Virus record (IMG/VR): IMGVR_UViG_3300013306_000028
Coordinates: 1-41,797 of that record
DNA length: 41,797 nucleotides
Strand: one strand, 5' to 3'
Origin: a virus
A program made the translations under genes and the position numbers. Positions 13,396 to 22,201 of this stretch are shown in pieces. The notes under the pieces are model-generated. The model saw only the letters and a list, made by a program, of their open reading frames with translations. It did no database searches and was not told where the DNA came from. Each line of letters begins with the position of its first letter. Within the stretch, counting starts at the first letter, position 1.

Positions 13396-13993
13396 AGTCC
13401 ATGTACCAGAAACAGTGCAGAGGAACCCTGTTACCGAACGGCAGTGACCCAATGTTGTATGCACCGGAAGGCGCGTTGAGGACACCAGCGGTGAGCTGCA
13501 GTTCGACAGCAACACCACCCCCGGACAGGATCGCGTTACCCACGAACCGGGCGCCCGTAGACGGCGGCTGGAACGCTGCCGGGACGGTCAGAATGTTCGT
13601 GTACCCACCAGTCGGACCCGCACCAAGCAGAACCGAACCGGTAAGGTCCACCCGGTTCCCATTCAGTTGCACCTTCGGTATCTGCGAACCCGTACCAGCA
13701 GTCCAGTTCGTACCAAACGTGGTCACCTGAACACTCGTAGTGGGCGCGGCGACCAGAATCCAAGCCGTGTTATCCGAGTTGCGAACATACGTGCCAATGT
13801 TCGTCAACGTCGGGTCAGCATTCACAAACACGGTACGGCCAGGCCAACACGACCCCACAGCAGGCAGGGCCGCAACCGTGGCCACCGTTTCACCGATCAG
13901 CGGATCAATCCACGTCTCGATGTCCTCAAAATATTCGGGGCCACCAAAACCAATACTGTTGTCGAAGTCCGGGTATCCGGTACGTCCACCCAT
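13394..13993 (-). CDS. Minor tail protein
   Basis: 199 residues from ATG 13993, five bases after GGAGG and overlapping the previous stop as TGATG. Starts MGGRTGYPDFDNSIGFGGPE; residues 45-80 (ETVATVAALPAVGSCWPGRT, VFVNADPTLTNIGTYVRNSD) are typical of actinophage baseplate or fibre-attachment proteins, and the C-terminal half is all-beta (LTGSVLLGAGPTGGYTNIL). Lies directly after the DUF5047-like tail genes. Exact role unknown. Confidence 0.7.
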   Translation of the reverse strand: MGGRTGYPDFDNSIGFGGPEYFEDIETWIDPLIGETVATVAALPAVGSCWPGRTVFVNADPTLTNIGTYVRNSDNTAWILVAAPTTSVQVTTFGTNWTAGTGSQIPKVQLNGNRVDLTGSVLLGAGPTGGYTNILTVPAAFQPPSTGARFVGNAILSGGGVAVELQLTAGVLNAPSGAYNIGSLPFGNRVPLHCFWYMD

Positions 13994-14874
13994 CATGACC
14001 TCCAAGTTGCAGCGATAGCACCACTGTTGTTTTGTCCAGCGGCAGGGAACTTCCAGTTGCCGCCGCCACCCGTACCGATACCTTTGAGCGCACCAGTTTT
14101 GAACGAGTCAAAGAACTCGCTGATGTCGACCCATCCGCCCGAAGCCGGAATCACCTTCCGGCCCGTGATGCTCGCCAAAGACCCGGAAGGGCCGGCGAGC
14201 GCATGCGCACCGATAGACGGGTTCCCGCCGTACCCGTTGCCTGACGGCACAAAGATTTTGAGCGTCCCGTTCGTAGCCGAATCGGGGATGGTGTCAGCGA
14301 TACCCTTGTAGAACCAACCCCCACGGTTGTGATCCGAATCCCACAGCAGCCCGCCCGCCCAACCTGACGCGTACACCCCGTCACGCCACGTTGCTGACGT
14401 GTACGGGTTGAACGTCCGCGAATGGGTTCCGAAAGTGTGAATCACCCCACCCGTCGTAATCGGCGCACCCGAAGTCGGGTCAGCCAGAGGAGCCAAAACG
14501 ATGGCACCACCGCCCGTCCAATCGATGAGCACACGCGTACCCAAAGTAGGGTCCGCCCCCTGATAAGTGACATCACGCGGAACGGTGTCATCACAGAGAA
14601 CCGTCACCAAACCGCCAGCAGGAGTGCCCGTCACAGTCGCATACGGCGGTCGGGGGACAGGCCCCAACACAACTGTTGTGTTCCCCATCGAACCGATCCA
14701 ACACAAATCATTCAAAATCGGGGGCACACCAACCATCGGCAACAACAGGTCAGACCCCGGCACATTCACCGTCGCCAAACCCGCCACCCAATCAATGGCA
14801 GTACACGTCCCCTTCCGGGCAGACGACTGACCAAACGCGAGCTGCTGGTTGATGCGCGCCTGCTGGACGGTCAC
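13993..14874 (-). CDS. Minor tail/baseplate protein with OB-like N-terminus
   Basis: 293 residues from a start at 14874. The first 100 residues (GTCTAIDWVAGLATVNVPGS, then PMVGVPPILNDLCWIGSMGN) fit the OB-fold start of tail-hub or gp5-like proteins. The second half (WRDGVYASGWAGGLLWDSDH, GWFYKGIADTIPD) is beta-rich and could be a fibre or carbohydrate-binding domain. It overlaps the preceding gene by 4 bases, indicating coupled expression in the tail tip set. Confidence 0.7.
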   Translation of the reverse strand: MTVQQARINQQLAFGQSSARKGTCTAIDWVAGLATVNVPGSDLLLPMVGVPPILNDLCWIGSMGNTTVVLGPVPRPPYATVTGTPAGGLVTVLCDDTVPRDVTYQGADPTLGTRVLIDWTGGGAIVLAPLADPTSGAPITTGGVIHTFGTHSRTFNPYTSATWRDGVYASGWAGGLLWDSDHNRGGWFYKGIADTIPDSATNGTLKIFVPSGNGYGGNPSIGAHALAGPSGSLASITGRKVIPASGGWVDISEFFDSFKTGALKGIGTGGGGNWKFPAAGQNNSGAIAATWRS

Positions 14875-16004
14875 CGTTTCTCCGCGACCGTCAGATCAAA
14901 CGTCATCAGGTCGGTCGGGTTCATCGAAAACTCCATCTTCCGAACCTCCCCAAACCACTCCGCCACAACAACGTTCTCAACAACCTCGTTGACCTGGATG
15001 TAATCACCCAGCTCGAGGTCGGGCCTTGGAAGACAAGACACCGACACAACACGTGACTGCTGCGTTGACAGTCGTGCAAGCGCAGTCACAGACGCCTTCT
15101 GCGCCTTCGTTTGCGTGTCCATCAGCGGGTCGGAAAGCTCTTCCGTCCGACGACCCAACGGCCCGTCAACACACAACGGGTCAGTCGGATCATTCACCTC
15201 CGACAAACCCAAAATGGTTGCGTTCGACGGATTCGTGACAGCAACCGAATTCTTCAGATTGTTGGACATGCCACCCGAAACAGTCACCGCACCATTCACC
15301 ACAGCCACAGGAACCGTCGCGGTCAACCAATTGTTTTTGACACGCGCCGTCAACTGACCCTGCCGCGTCAAATGAGGTTCCCCACCAAGGTTCGCCATCA
15401 ACTGGGTGATCGCATCAAACCTGGACTGATACACCAGCCCTGCAGGCACCGGCTGATCATCCAACGACACCACAATCGGAATCGGTGAAAGCAACTGGAT
15501 TTCATCCCACGTCGAAGCTTTAGTCGGACCCGTCTTCTGAAGAAAATCGTCCGCAAGCAACCGGTCAAACAGGTCAGTCACATCCAGTTGTGCAGCCCAA
15601 CCAACCTGCTGCAATGACACACCCGGCCAACTCTTGAACAGTTTCGACGTGTCCGGGACGTTCTGAATCCGAAACCGACCAAGCGGAACATCCCACGTGT
15701 TGTCCGCATACGACACCCGCCGAACAATCGACAACTCCTGCCCATACGGGGCAAGAGGGTCAGTCTTCTCCTCCGGCACCAACGACTGGCCATCGAACGC
15801 CAAATACAAGGAGCCGTTCGATTGCGTTTCCGCATCAGCATCAAACGTGATCCGACCATCCGTCGTGATCGGCACCCGATCCAACCCCGGATAGTTAGCC
15901 GAAGGAATCGTCTGCTGCGACCCATAAAACGCGGTCACAACCCATTCCGAACCATTCGTCTGCTCCATAGCAGCAACCGCATCCGGATCAACTGGAACCG
16001 CCAT
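14871..16004 (-). CDS. Minor tail protein, DUF5047-like
   Basis: 377 residues from ATG 16004. The blocks TTDGRITFDADAETQSNGSL, LVPEEKTDPLAPYGQELSIV and TWDVPLGRFRIQ are characteristic of DUF5047 minor tail proteins of actinophages, followed by a hub-like second domain and a C-terminal segment (VVAEWFGEVRKMEFS). It is probably part of the distal tail hub. Position after the tape measure and the distal tail protein is canonical. Confidence 0.85.
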   Translation of the reverse strand: MAVPVDPDAVAAMEQTNGSEWVVTAFYGSQQTIPSANYPGLDRVPITTDGRITFDADAETQSNGSLYLAFDGQSLVPEEKTDPLAPYGQELSIVRRVSYADNTWDVPLGRFRIQNVPDTSKLFKSWPGVSLQQVGWAAQLDVTDLFDRLLADDFLQKTGPTKASTWDEIQLLSPIPIVVSLDDQPVPAGLVYQSRFDAITQLMANLGGEPHLTRQGQLTARVKNNWLTATVPVAVVNGAVTVSGGMSNNLKNSVAVTNPSNATILGLSEVNDPTDPLCVDGPLGRRTEELSDPLMDTQTKAQKASVTALARLSTQQSRVVSVSCLPRPDLELGDYIQVNEVVENVVVAEWFGEVRKMEFSMNPTDLMTFDLTVAEKR

Positions 16005-16007
16005 GCG

Positions 16008-16973
16008 TTACACCCCCGGAGGATTACTGATCGCGTCCAACCATGTACCCGTGTACACAGCCATCACGTCCGCCCAAGAAGCACCAGGGAACGCATCAAT
16101 GTAGGTTTGCCAGGTCACAATCGGCACAAGAATGTCGAGAGTGGAAGGCGAGATTTCCTGACCCGTACCAGACCACAGCGCAAGCCCACCGCCGTACTGA
16201 ATGTCCTGCGCCGAGCCGAGGCCCGTCTTGTTCACATCCGGGACAACCACATACAGGAGACGCGGAACATCCGCCGGCGGGTTCGTCCTGATCAGCACAG
16301 ATGTTTGACCCAAAATCTGATCCAGCAACGCCCCATCATCAAGCGTTTCGGTCTGCACCCGGAAGTTGAGATTCTGAAGTTTCCCTCGAGCACCCAACAG
16401 GGCAACAACACGGTCACCAATCTGATACGTCTGCGCCTGCCGCACACGCGTCAACGTGTCAACAAAGTCGGACTTCAGATCAACTTGGACAACCATGTTC
16501 GGGTTGTTCGGGTCAGAAATCCATGCCTTCGACGGGTCCGAAAAGACTTCACCGATCACATAATCGGTGAACCCCAAAGACACACCGCTGACATCGAACG
16601 CTTCCGCCCGATACGACACAGGCACACCGGTCGGGATCTCCCAATCGTCATGAACCGCACCACCCGCAGCAAACAGCGACCCAGCCCCACGAACTGTCTC
16701 CGTCACACCATCGTGGGTGCGCGTGATATTGATCGTGTGCGCCCCATCCGGCAGATCATCGGCAGCGAACACCATATGAGCTGACGGAGGCGCCGTCGTA
16801 AGGACCAACGTGAACGCATCCCCCGCAGTGAACGCATACAACCCCGAACCGGGTGGGGTTTCCACCAGATCCGAAGTCGTATACAAGCCAGACAGTGCAG
16901 GAGTTTCAACAACAGATGTGGTCACCCGGTAAAGGCCAGGCCGACCAAACGTCGGCGGGAACGGGAGAGCCAT
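16008..16973 (-). CDS. Minor tail protein (distal tail-like)
   Basis: 321 residues from ATG 16973 in a TAATG junction with AGGAGG upstream. Beta-rich N-terminal region (LYRVTTSVVETPALSGLYTT, AFTLVLTTAPPSAHMVF, HTINITRTHDG) and a middle fibronectin-like part (VPVSYRAEAFDVSG), followed by an alpha/beta C-terminus. The first gene after the tape measure usually encodes the distal tail protein in siphoviruses; this is inferred from order. Confidence 0.75.
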   Translation of the reverse strand: MALPFPPTFGRPGLYRVTTSVVETPALSGLYTTSDLVETPPGSGLYAFTAGDAFTLVLTTAPPSAHMVFAADDLPDGAHTINITRTHDGVTETVRGAGSLFAAGGAVHDDWEIPTGVPVSYRAEAFDVSGVSLGFTDYVIGEVFSDPSKAWISDPNNPNMVVQVDLKSDFVDTLTRVRQAQTYQIGDRVVALLGARGKLQNLNFRVQTETLDDGALLDQILGQTSVLIRTNPPADVPRLLYVVVPDVNKTGLGSAQDIQYGGGLALWSGTGQEISPSTLDILVPIVTWQTYIDAFPGASWADVMAVYTGTWLDAISNPPGV

Positions 16974-19529
16974 TTAGGGTTGCCTCCTGTATCCGCGTGA
17001 AGCGGCACGATCCTGAGTGTTCTGGGCGGACGCAATCTGCTTCTGAATCATGAACTGGAACGGCTGACCATCAATCGTCCCCTGCAACGTGGCACCCTCA
17101 AGCGACACCGTCGTAGGACCGCCAGCATCCGCCGAACCCATCCCCAAGCGCCGGCCAGCATCAACCCACACCTTCCGGTTCTCAGCCTCCTTACCCGGCT
17201 TCCCGGAAATGAACGCCTCCCACCGGGTGTCCTTCTCAGCAAACTTGTACATCGGCGCACCACCCGAATAGATACCCGCACCGAAGCCACCATCCGCATA
17301 CGAGTACAGGCCACCGTTCGCATTCGCAATCGCAGGGCCACCCGCACGCACAATGATCGACTGACCCGCATTGAAACGCGCCTGCAGGTTCGCATACGCA
17401 GCATTGATGTTCGCAATAGCACTCAACGCCTGACTGTCATCCACATTCAGCAGCGTGTGAACAACCGGAGGGATCTTCCCCAAATGGTTGTTCACATAGT
17501 CATCCGCAGCAGCACCAGTAAGACCCATCTGCGCCGCGACTCCATACAGAGCCTTACGACCAGCAACCCAAGCCGCAGTCGTCTTCACCTGAGATGCAGT
17601 AGACGCCTCAGTGGCATCAATCACATCCTGCTGGGCATTCGCAACCGCATCCAAAGCCGTCTGATTGTCACGACCAGCCACAGTCGTCGCATCCAACGTT
17701 TTACCGTTCTTCGCAACCGACTGTGTAGCCTTCGTCGTCGCAGCAGTAACCGACTTCTGAGCATCCGCAAGAACACCCATCGCCTTCGCCGTGTTCAGGG
17801 CTTGCCGTTGCGCATTCTTCAAATCGCCAGACGACTGACCAACACCCTCAAGCACCTTGTTGATATCAGCCAAACCCTGACCAGAACCAGGAGAACCAAT
17901 CGAAGACGACTTCTGCCGTTGAGCCACAGCCGACGCCTGAATAGCCTGCAACTGTGCGAGCGCCTTCTGATTACCCAGCGACGCATCCACAACTGTTGCC
18001 AACGGAATACCCGACCGGTTCGCAGCCTCAATCGCCCCCGAATCATGCAGGGCTTTCACCGCAGCTGCACGAGTATTGTTCGTGATCGCACCAGTCTGCT
18101 TATCCAGAGAATCAGTAAGATCCTGCACACGAGCCGCAGCATCCGCCTGAGCCTTCAAGAACGCGCCACCAAGCAGGGCGGTAGCCGTTGTCAGTGCGAT
18201 ACCCCACGGGCCAGCCAGGAACCCAACCACGCCCTGCAGGGCAGACGCAATCCGCACCTGACCGACAGACTCGAGAGCACCAGCAAAAGCCAGCACCTTC
18301 GGCACACCCAGAAGGAACGCACCACCAGCAAGCCCAACAGCAGCAGTGATCAGCCCGAACGCAAGAGCACCCTGCTGCACCGGCACCGGCAGGTCGTTGA
18401 ACATCTTCAACAGGCCTGTCAGCGTTTTCGCAATATCCCGGAGAGGACCATTCGCAGCCGAACCGGCACGAATCAGATCCACATTGAACGCAGCAGACAG
18501 CTTCTTGATGTCACCCTGCAGGTTGTTCATCTTCCCGGACGCCTGACCAGCAGCGAACCCCTGATCGTTGACCTTGTTCGTCCAGTCCTCAATACCCTTC
18601 GCGCCCTCTTTATAGAGCACGTTCGCACCAGCGATAGCGCGGGCGCCGAAGATCGTTGCCAGGGTCGAGTTGCGCTGCGCCTCCGTCAGACCACCAAGCT
18701 TGTCGTGGAGCTGGCCAGCAAGGTTCGACACGCCAACAAACCGGCCCGCACTGTCGTACAGCGAAATGCCAAGATCCTTCATGTCCCCGGCAGCTTCCTT
18801 GGACGGGTTGGCCAGTTTCAGAAGCATCTGCCGAAGGTCAGTACCAGCAACCTCACCGATCAGACCAGCGTTCGCGAACGCCGACAGGGTACCGATCGTT
18901 TCATCCAGCGAGATGCCGAACTGGGATGCGACCAGACCACCCGACTTGAGGGCCTCACCGAGATCACCGACACCACCAAGCGCCTTATCCGCACCAGCAG
19001 CAAGCAGGTCAGCCACGTGAGGGATGTCAGCACCCTGCAGGTTGAACTGGGTCAGAGCAATCGTCGCAATCTCAGTCGCCTTACCCACATCAATCTGACC
19101 AGCAGCAGCCAACTGCAGAGCACCCGCAAGAGCACCACCCATGATGTCCTTGACCGCAATACCAGCCTTGACAAGCTCAGTCTCAGCATCCGCAACCTCA
19201 TTCGCGGAAAACCCGATGTTCTGACCCATCGTCAACGCAGCCTCGGAAAGCTGCTTCATCTCACCAGCAGTCGCATGCGACAGGGTTTGAACAAGCGACA
19301 TCTTCGCGTCGAACTCAGCAAACGACTTGATCGCCAAACCAACACCAACCGCCGCCACAGTCCCAATAGCAAGGAGGGCCACACCGAGCTGCTTGACGTT
19401 CTCCTTCTGCGCAGCCAGCTTCTTGGCCTCATCGGTGGTGGTCTTCGTCGCCAGAGACGCCTTCTGAAGCCCAGCAATATAGTTGCTGACCTCAGCCACA
19501 AGAGTGACCTTGGTGGTCCTGTCGGTCAA
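16974..19529 (-). CDS. Tail tape measure protein
   Basis: 851 residues from TTG 19529, seven bases after GGAGG (an upstream frame to 19628 lacks coding character and overlaps the moron promoter). N-terminal coiled coil (about 15-60), the TP901-type core (NEVADAETELVKAGIAVKDI, GTDLRQMLLKLANPSKEAAG, TLATIFGARAIAGANVLYKE) and two hydrophobic stretches (LLAIGTVAAVGVGLAIKSF; ALAFGLITAAVGLAGGAFLL). It sets tail length: at about 1.5 A per residue, 851 residues suggest a tail near 125-130 nm. No lytic transglycosylase or peptidase motif seen. Confidence 0.93.
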   Translation of the reverse strand: MTDRTTKVTLVAEVSNYIAGLQKASLATKTTTDEAKKLAAQKENVKQLGVALLAIGTVAAVGVGLAIKSFAEFDAKMSLVQTLSHATAGEMKQLSEAALTMGQNIGFSANEVADAETELVKAGIAVKDIMGGALAGALQLAAAGQIDVGKATEIATIALTQFNLQGADIPHVADLLAAGADKALGGVGDLGEALKSGGLVASQFGISLDETIGTLSAFANAGLIGEVAGTDLRQMLLKLANPSKEAAGDMKDLGISLYDSAGRFVGVSNLAGQLHDKLGGLTEAQRNSTLATIFGARAIAGANVLYKEGAKGIEDWTNKVNDQGFAAGQASGKMNNLQGDIKKLSAAFNVDLIRAGSAANGPLRDIAKTLTGLLKMFNDLPVPVQQGALAFGLITAAVGLAGGAFLLGVPKVLAFAGALESVGQVRIASALQGVVGFLAGPWGIALTTATALLGGAFLKAQADAAARVQDLTDSLDKQTGAITNNTRAAAVKALHDSGAIEAANRSGIPLATVVDASLGNQKALAQLQAIQASAVAQRQKSSSIGSPGSGQGLADINKVLEGVGQSSGDLKNAQRQALNTAKAMGVLADAQKSVTAATTKATQSVAKNGKTLDATTVAGRDNQTALDAVANAQQDVIDATEASTASQVKTTAAWVAGRKALYGVAAQMGLTGAAADDYVNNHLGKIPPVVHTLLNVDDSQALSAIANINAAYANLQARFNAGQSIIVRAGGPAIANANGGLYSYADGGFGAGIYSGGAPMYKFAEKDTRWEAFISGKPGKEAENRKVWVDAGRRLGMGSADAGGPTTVSLEGATLQGTIDGQPFQFMIQKQIASAQNTQDRAASRGYRRQP

Positions 19530-19591
19530 AAGGACCACCTCCACGCATTGAAATTGGGTGCTAGCACTGATACGCCAAAAAAGTGGGCGCG

Positions 19592-19607
19592 TAGAATCTG
19601 TGATATG
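19592..19607 (+). promoter_or_regulatory. Promoter for leaderless moron gene
   Basis: TAGAAT (19592-19597) lies 7 bases before ATG 19605, so transcription should start on the start codon. A weak -35 (CTGATA, 19567-19572) is visible with a long spacer. There is no Shine-Dalgarno sequence before the ATG. This matches the leaderless layout of the HTH gene at 626. Confidence 0.5.
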
Positions 19608-19880
19608 AGCGAAACGCAGATGACCCACAAGAACGGCGCAGCATACGCATTGCCTGTCATCGGGGCATTGGCGGCAGTGATCGGCATCATCCTTTGGATC
19701 GCCGGCACAAACCAGCTAGCTCACGACACCGCCGTGAACAGCTTCTCGAGCGCCCTCGGAGGGCTGACAACCGGCAACACCAGCGGCGACCAAATCATGA
19801 TCTTCGCCGGCATTGCACTACTCGTCGTCGGGGTGATCCTGCTGCTCGTCCGCCTCATCATTGCCGCGGTACGTAATTGA
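19605..19880 (+). CDS. Two-helix membrane protein, divergent moron in the tail operon
   Basis: 91 residues from ATG 19605. The first helix lies at about 14-34 (ALPVIGALAAVIGIILWIAG) and the second at about 64-88 (IMIFAGIALLVVGVILLLVRLII); a loop of about 28 residues contains the NSFSSALGGLTTGNTSGDQ segment. It is the only plus-strand gene between 6.5 and 41.8 kb, set between the chaperones and the tape measure, with a promoter giving a leaderless message. Its last 23 bases overlap the chaperone 3' end. Position and topology match the HK97 gp15 superinfection-exclusion moron, so expression from the prophage is likely. No sequence homology is claimed. Confidence 0.75.
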   Translation: MSETQMTHKNGAAYALPVIGALAAVIGIILWIAGTNQLAHDTAVNSFSSALGGLTTGNTSGDQIMIFAGIALLVVGVILLLVRLIIAAVRN

Positions 19881-20675
19881 TGCCCTCCACCCGCTGAACC
19901 GACCACCGGAACCCATGCATCGGATCGTCAGGGTACGTCTTCTGAAGTAAAGCCTGCTCCCGCTCAACCGCAGCAGCAGCATGGTTGACCCGGTAAGACG
20001 CCTCATAGTGATACTTGGCGTTCCTATCCACGGCCCCATTGGCGTCATCAGACATGGCTTCTTCGATCACTTCGCCGTACTGGCCGATCCCATCTTTATA
20101 CGCCAGGTACGCGAGGAACTTTGCGCGCTCCTCCGGGGTGAATTCCGGTTCACGGGTAGTCACAGAAGACACCAACCGGTCGCCCTCATAGATGTACTCA
20201 GTGAACTCGCGTGGCTCCCACCCGTTCAAACGACGGTGGGAAATCCGCAGCTCGAGGGCTAGTCTGAGTTCCGCTTCCGCTCGCCCTCGGACGCTTTTTT
20301 TAGCGCTTCCACCTCAGCCGCAGGATCGTACTCATTCAGGGCGAAAATGGCGTCACCGATACGTGACACGGTGGAGCCGGCGCCCTTGAAAATGGCCCGC
20401 CACTGATCTTCGGTCACATCCACGAGCTGGTCATCCTCAACAAGGTGCCCGGTGGCCTGAGCCACAATCGGAACCAGCGCACGCAGGTTGTACCCGTAAC
20501 GCATGTCCAACAGCACACCAGGACGCGCCGTGGCGGCGTCACAAGCAAGCGTCCACTCGGTACCATCCATGCGTTCAAAACGCAGCACGTACAGGTGGTT
20601 GTTCAACGAAATCTCAACATCGCGGGTGGGCTTCTCAGCCTCAAACTCCGCCTTCAGATCGTCAGCAAAACTCAT
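19858..20675 (-). CDS. Tail assembly chaperone, long form by -1 frameshift
   Basis: Ribosomes starting at 20675 decode 127 codons to the slippery run at 20295-20301, slip back one base and continue in the frame that runs to TGA 19858, giving 272 residues. The added part reads SVRGRAEAELRLALELRISH and then RRLNGWEPREFTEYIYEGD. The separate frame beginning at 20229 has no proper start, because its first codon is the TTG of that continuous segment. This is the lambda G/GT arrangement: the long form binds the tape measure while the tail shaft polymerises. Confidence 0.88.
20259..20675 (-). CDS. Tail assembly chaperone, short form
   Basis: 138 residues from ATG 20675, ending at TAG 20259 when no frameshift occurs. 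It starts SFADDLKAEFEAEKPTRDVE, contains LYVLRFERMDGTEWTLACDA and ends in a charged tail EALKKASEGERKRNSD. Length, position between major tail protein and tape measure, and the slippery heptamer near its end identify it as the G-like chaperone. Confidence 0.88.
   Translation of the reverse strand: MSFADDLKAEFEAEKPTRDVEISLNNHLYVLRFERMDGTEWTLACDAATARPGVLLDMRYGYNLRALVPIVAQATGHLVEDDQLVDVTEDQWRAIFKGAGSTVSRIGDAIFALNEYDPAAEVEALKKASEGERKRNSD
20295..20301 (-). other. -1 ribosomal frameshift site (A AAA AAA)
   Basis: On the minus strand CTA-AAA-AAA-GCG gives the heptamer A AAA AAA in the exact X XXY YYZ phase of the chaperone frame. A one-base backward slip enters the frame that continues for 145 codons. 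Confidence 0.85.
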
Positions 20676-20710
20676 TAGTAACGTCTCCCGTTATCACCCG
20701 TGAAAGAAGA

Positions 20711-20744
20711 CCCGGCAGGCAGCACGGGAGAACCACCTGCCGGG
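20711..20744 (-). terminator. Hairpin after the major tail protein
   Basis: CCCGGCAGG and CCTGCCGGG form a perfect 9-bp stem around a 16-base loop, followed on the minus strand by TCTTCTTTCA. It lies in the 75-base gap between the major tail protein stop and the chaperone start and probably reduces transcription downstream. Confidence 0.65.
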
Positions 20745-20750
20745 AGTTGG

Positions 20751-21257
20751 TTATGCGACGAGCGCCTGGTCCTTCAGCGTCGGCGCGGTGATGTAAAGAA
20801 CCTGCGTCACCGTCTGAAGACCGTTAGCGGTCGGCGCGTCACGGAGAGCCTTACCCGACGTGAACGTGAACGAGTCAACCTTCTGACCAATCGTCCACGC
20901 GGTAGCGTTCGCGACACCATAACGGGCGGTCAGGAAACCAGACACCAGACCATTCGCACCACCAAACGCGGTGTACGCAATGTCCGTAGCCGAACCGTCA
21001 GTGATCACATACTGAATCGTGATCTGCTCCGTGAACGTGCCAGGACGGTTGAGCACCTGAACGTTCGTGAGGCGCCCATCGGAGATGACGTTCTCAGTCT
21101 GGTTTCGGTTCCACCCGGAAGGGGTGAGCGAATAGGTGATGTCCTTCGCCGTACCACCCGCAAGGATCGCGACGGACAGGTTGTTGCCGGACGGCACAAA
21201 CGTGAGTCGGAAGAATCCGTCTGATTGCTGGCTCGGCGGCGTGGTTTCAAGGGCCAC
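20751..21257 (-). CDS. Major tail protein
   Basis: 168 residues from GTG 21257 with AAGGAG upstream. An all-beta protein (FFRLTFVPSGNNLSVAILAG, DITYSLTPSGWNRNQTENV, EQITIQYVITDGSATD) with the length and position of a siphovirus tail tube subunit. It is flanked by terminator hairpins on both sides (20711 and 21323), suggesting that its message level is set separately, as expected for an abundant virion protein. Confidence 0.88.
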   Translation of the reverse strand: MALETTPPSQQSDGFFRLTFVPSGNNLSVAILAGGTAKDITYSLTPSGWNRNQTENVISDGRLTNVQVLNRPGTFTEQITIQYVITDGSATDIAYTAFGGANGLVSGFLTARYGVANATAWTIGQKVDSFTFTSGKALRDAPTANGLQTVTQVLYITAPTLKDQALVA

Positions 21258-21322
21258 GGGGTACTCCTTCTACTTGTAACCCCGCTCCGGGGGCGTGACT
21301 GCGCAACGTTTGTTGGCAGGGC

Positions 21323-21351
21323 AAAGAAAAAGGCACCCTCGCGGGTGCCTT
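21323..21351 (-). terminator. Intrinsic terminator upstream of the major tail protein
   Basis: On the minus strand GGCACCC-GCGA-GGGTGCC is a perfect 7-bp stem with a 4-base loop followed by TTTTTCTTT. It lies between the tail terminator gene and the major tail gene. Confidence 0.85.
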
Positions 21352-21369
21352 CAGAAATGGGGTTGCGGT

Positions 21370-21786
21370 CTAAGCCGGGTCGGATGACCAACCCAGTTCG
21401 ATGACCTGATACAGGGCGGGTGGGTTCGAATCGTTGTCTGGCTGAATTGGGATCGGGGACGACCAAAACCCGTTGTAGTTCCGGCGCCCAGTCACAGCCG
21501 GCGGAATCATAAACCCGTCAGTGACGAACTGAGCTTTGACTAGGGCCGTGTTCTTCTGCACCGACTCCGCAGTAGACCCCACAATGTGCAGGGTGTACCT
21601 AGGATGCGTGGTCACAGGAGGGCCAGAAGCCCTCGTCTGCTCGTCAATACCTTCAGACGGATGCACCATCGCATACTGCGTGTACTCCGTCGCGCTTGAC
21701 GGCACAGCAGTCACAAACGTTGCCGACGCAAACGCCGCAACAGCCTGAACCTTCGCCTTCACCGCCAAAGTGTCAGCCCACGTCAT
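21370..21786 (-). CDS. Tail terminator-like protein
   Basis: 138 residues from ATG 21786 (ATGA overlap with the previous gene). Sequence DTLAVKAKVQAVAAFASATF, then HPRYTLHIVGSTAESVQKNT and ALVKAQFVTDGF, fits the alpha/beta tail-terminator family of siphoviruses. It is the last connector gene before the tail tube. It would cap the tail tube and join it to the neck. Assignment is by length and order. Confidence 0.75.
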   Translation of the reverse strand: MTWADTLAVKAKVQAVAAFASATFVTAVPSSATEYTQYAMVHPSEGIDEQTRASGPPVTTHPRYTLHIVGSTAESVQKNTALVKAQFVTDGFMIPPAVTGRRNYNGFWSSPIPIQPDNDSNPPALYQVIELGWSSDPA

Positions 21787-22193
21787 AGTCCGGCCTTCTT
21801 CTCAGCCTGCTCAAGCGCGATGTTCAGGCCCTTTTGGAAGTCAGCCTCATTGTTGTGCAGCGCATTCAAAAGGTCATTGGACGGGGCCGTGTGAGGCGTA
21901 CCGAACTCGCGCAGGTTACCCAGGGGGCCACCAGCCTTGTCCTTGTTGTACCCAATCTCAGAGGAGATTGCCCCAAGCCGTGCACCCGTTGTCCCGTGCA
22001 CGTCAAAGTCGATTGCGCCCGCAGCAGCAGACCACCGGTTGTTACCAACCGACTTAGCCGACTCCCTCTTAATGAGCACCGACGTGAACTTGAGCGCCGA
22101 CACCACATTCGGGCCAGCAATAAGCGGCACGTGCGCCATATCGGCAGCAAGTTTGCCCAACTCCGAAAAGTCGAACTCGATCCCATCGGACAT
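21783..22193 (-). CDS. Head-tail connector (HK97 gp10-like)
   Basis: 136 residues from ATG 22193 with AGGAGG upstream. The blocks FDFSELGKLAADMAHVP, KFTSVLIKRESAKSV, GARLGAISSEIGYNKDKAGG and LGNLREFGTPHTAPSNDLL match the gp10/tail completion family, whose typical end is a helical segment with NNEADFQKGL. It would help join head and tail. Confidence 0.85.
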   Translation of the reverse strand: MSDGIEFDFSELGKLAADMAHVPLIAGPNVVSALKFTSVLIKRESAKSVGNNRWSAAAGAIDFDVHGTTGARLGAISSEIGYNKDKAGGPLGNLREFGTPHTAPSNDLLNALHNNEADFQKGLNIALEQAEKKAGL

Positions 22194-22201
22194 GACGCCT
22201 C

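Noticed and set aside
17457-19604. Open frame of over 700 codons on the plus strand antisense to the tape measure
   Set aside because: Shadow frame with low-complexity composition. Only its last 276 bases (19605-19880), outside the tape measure, are a credible gene and are annotated separately.
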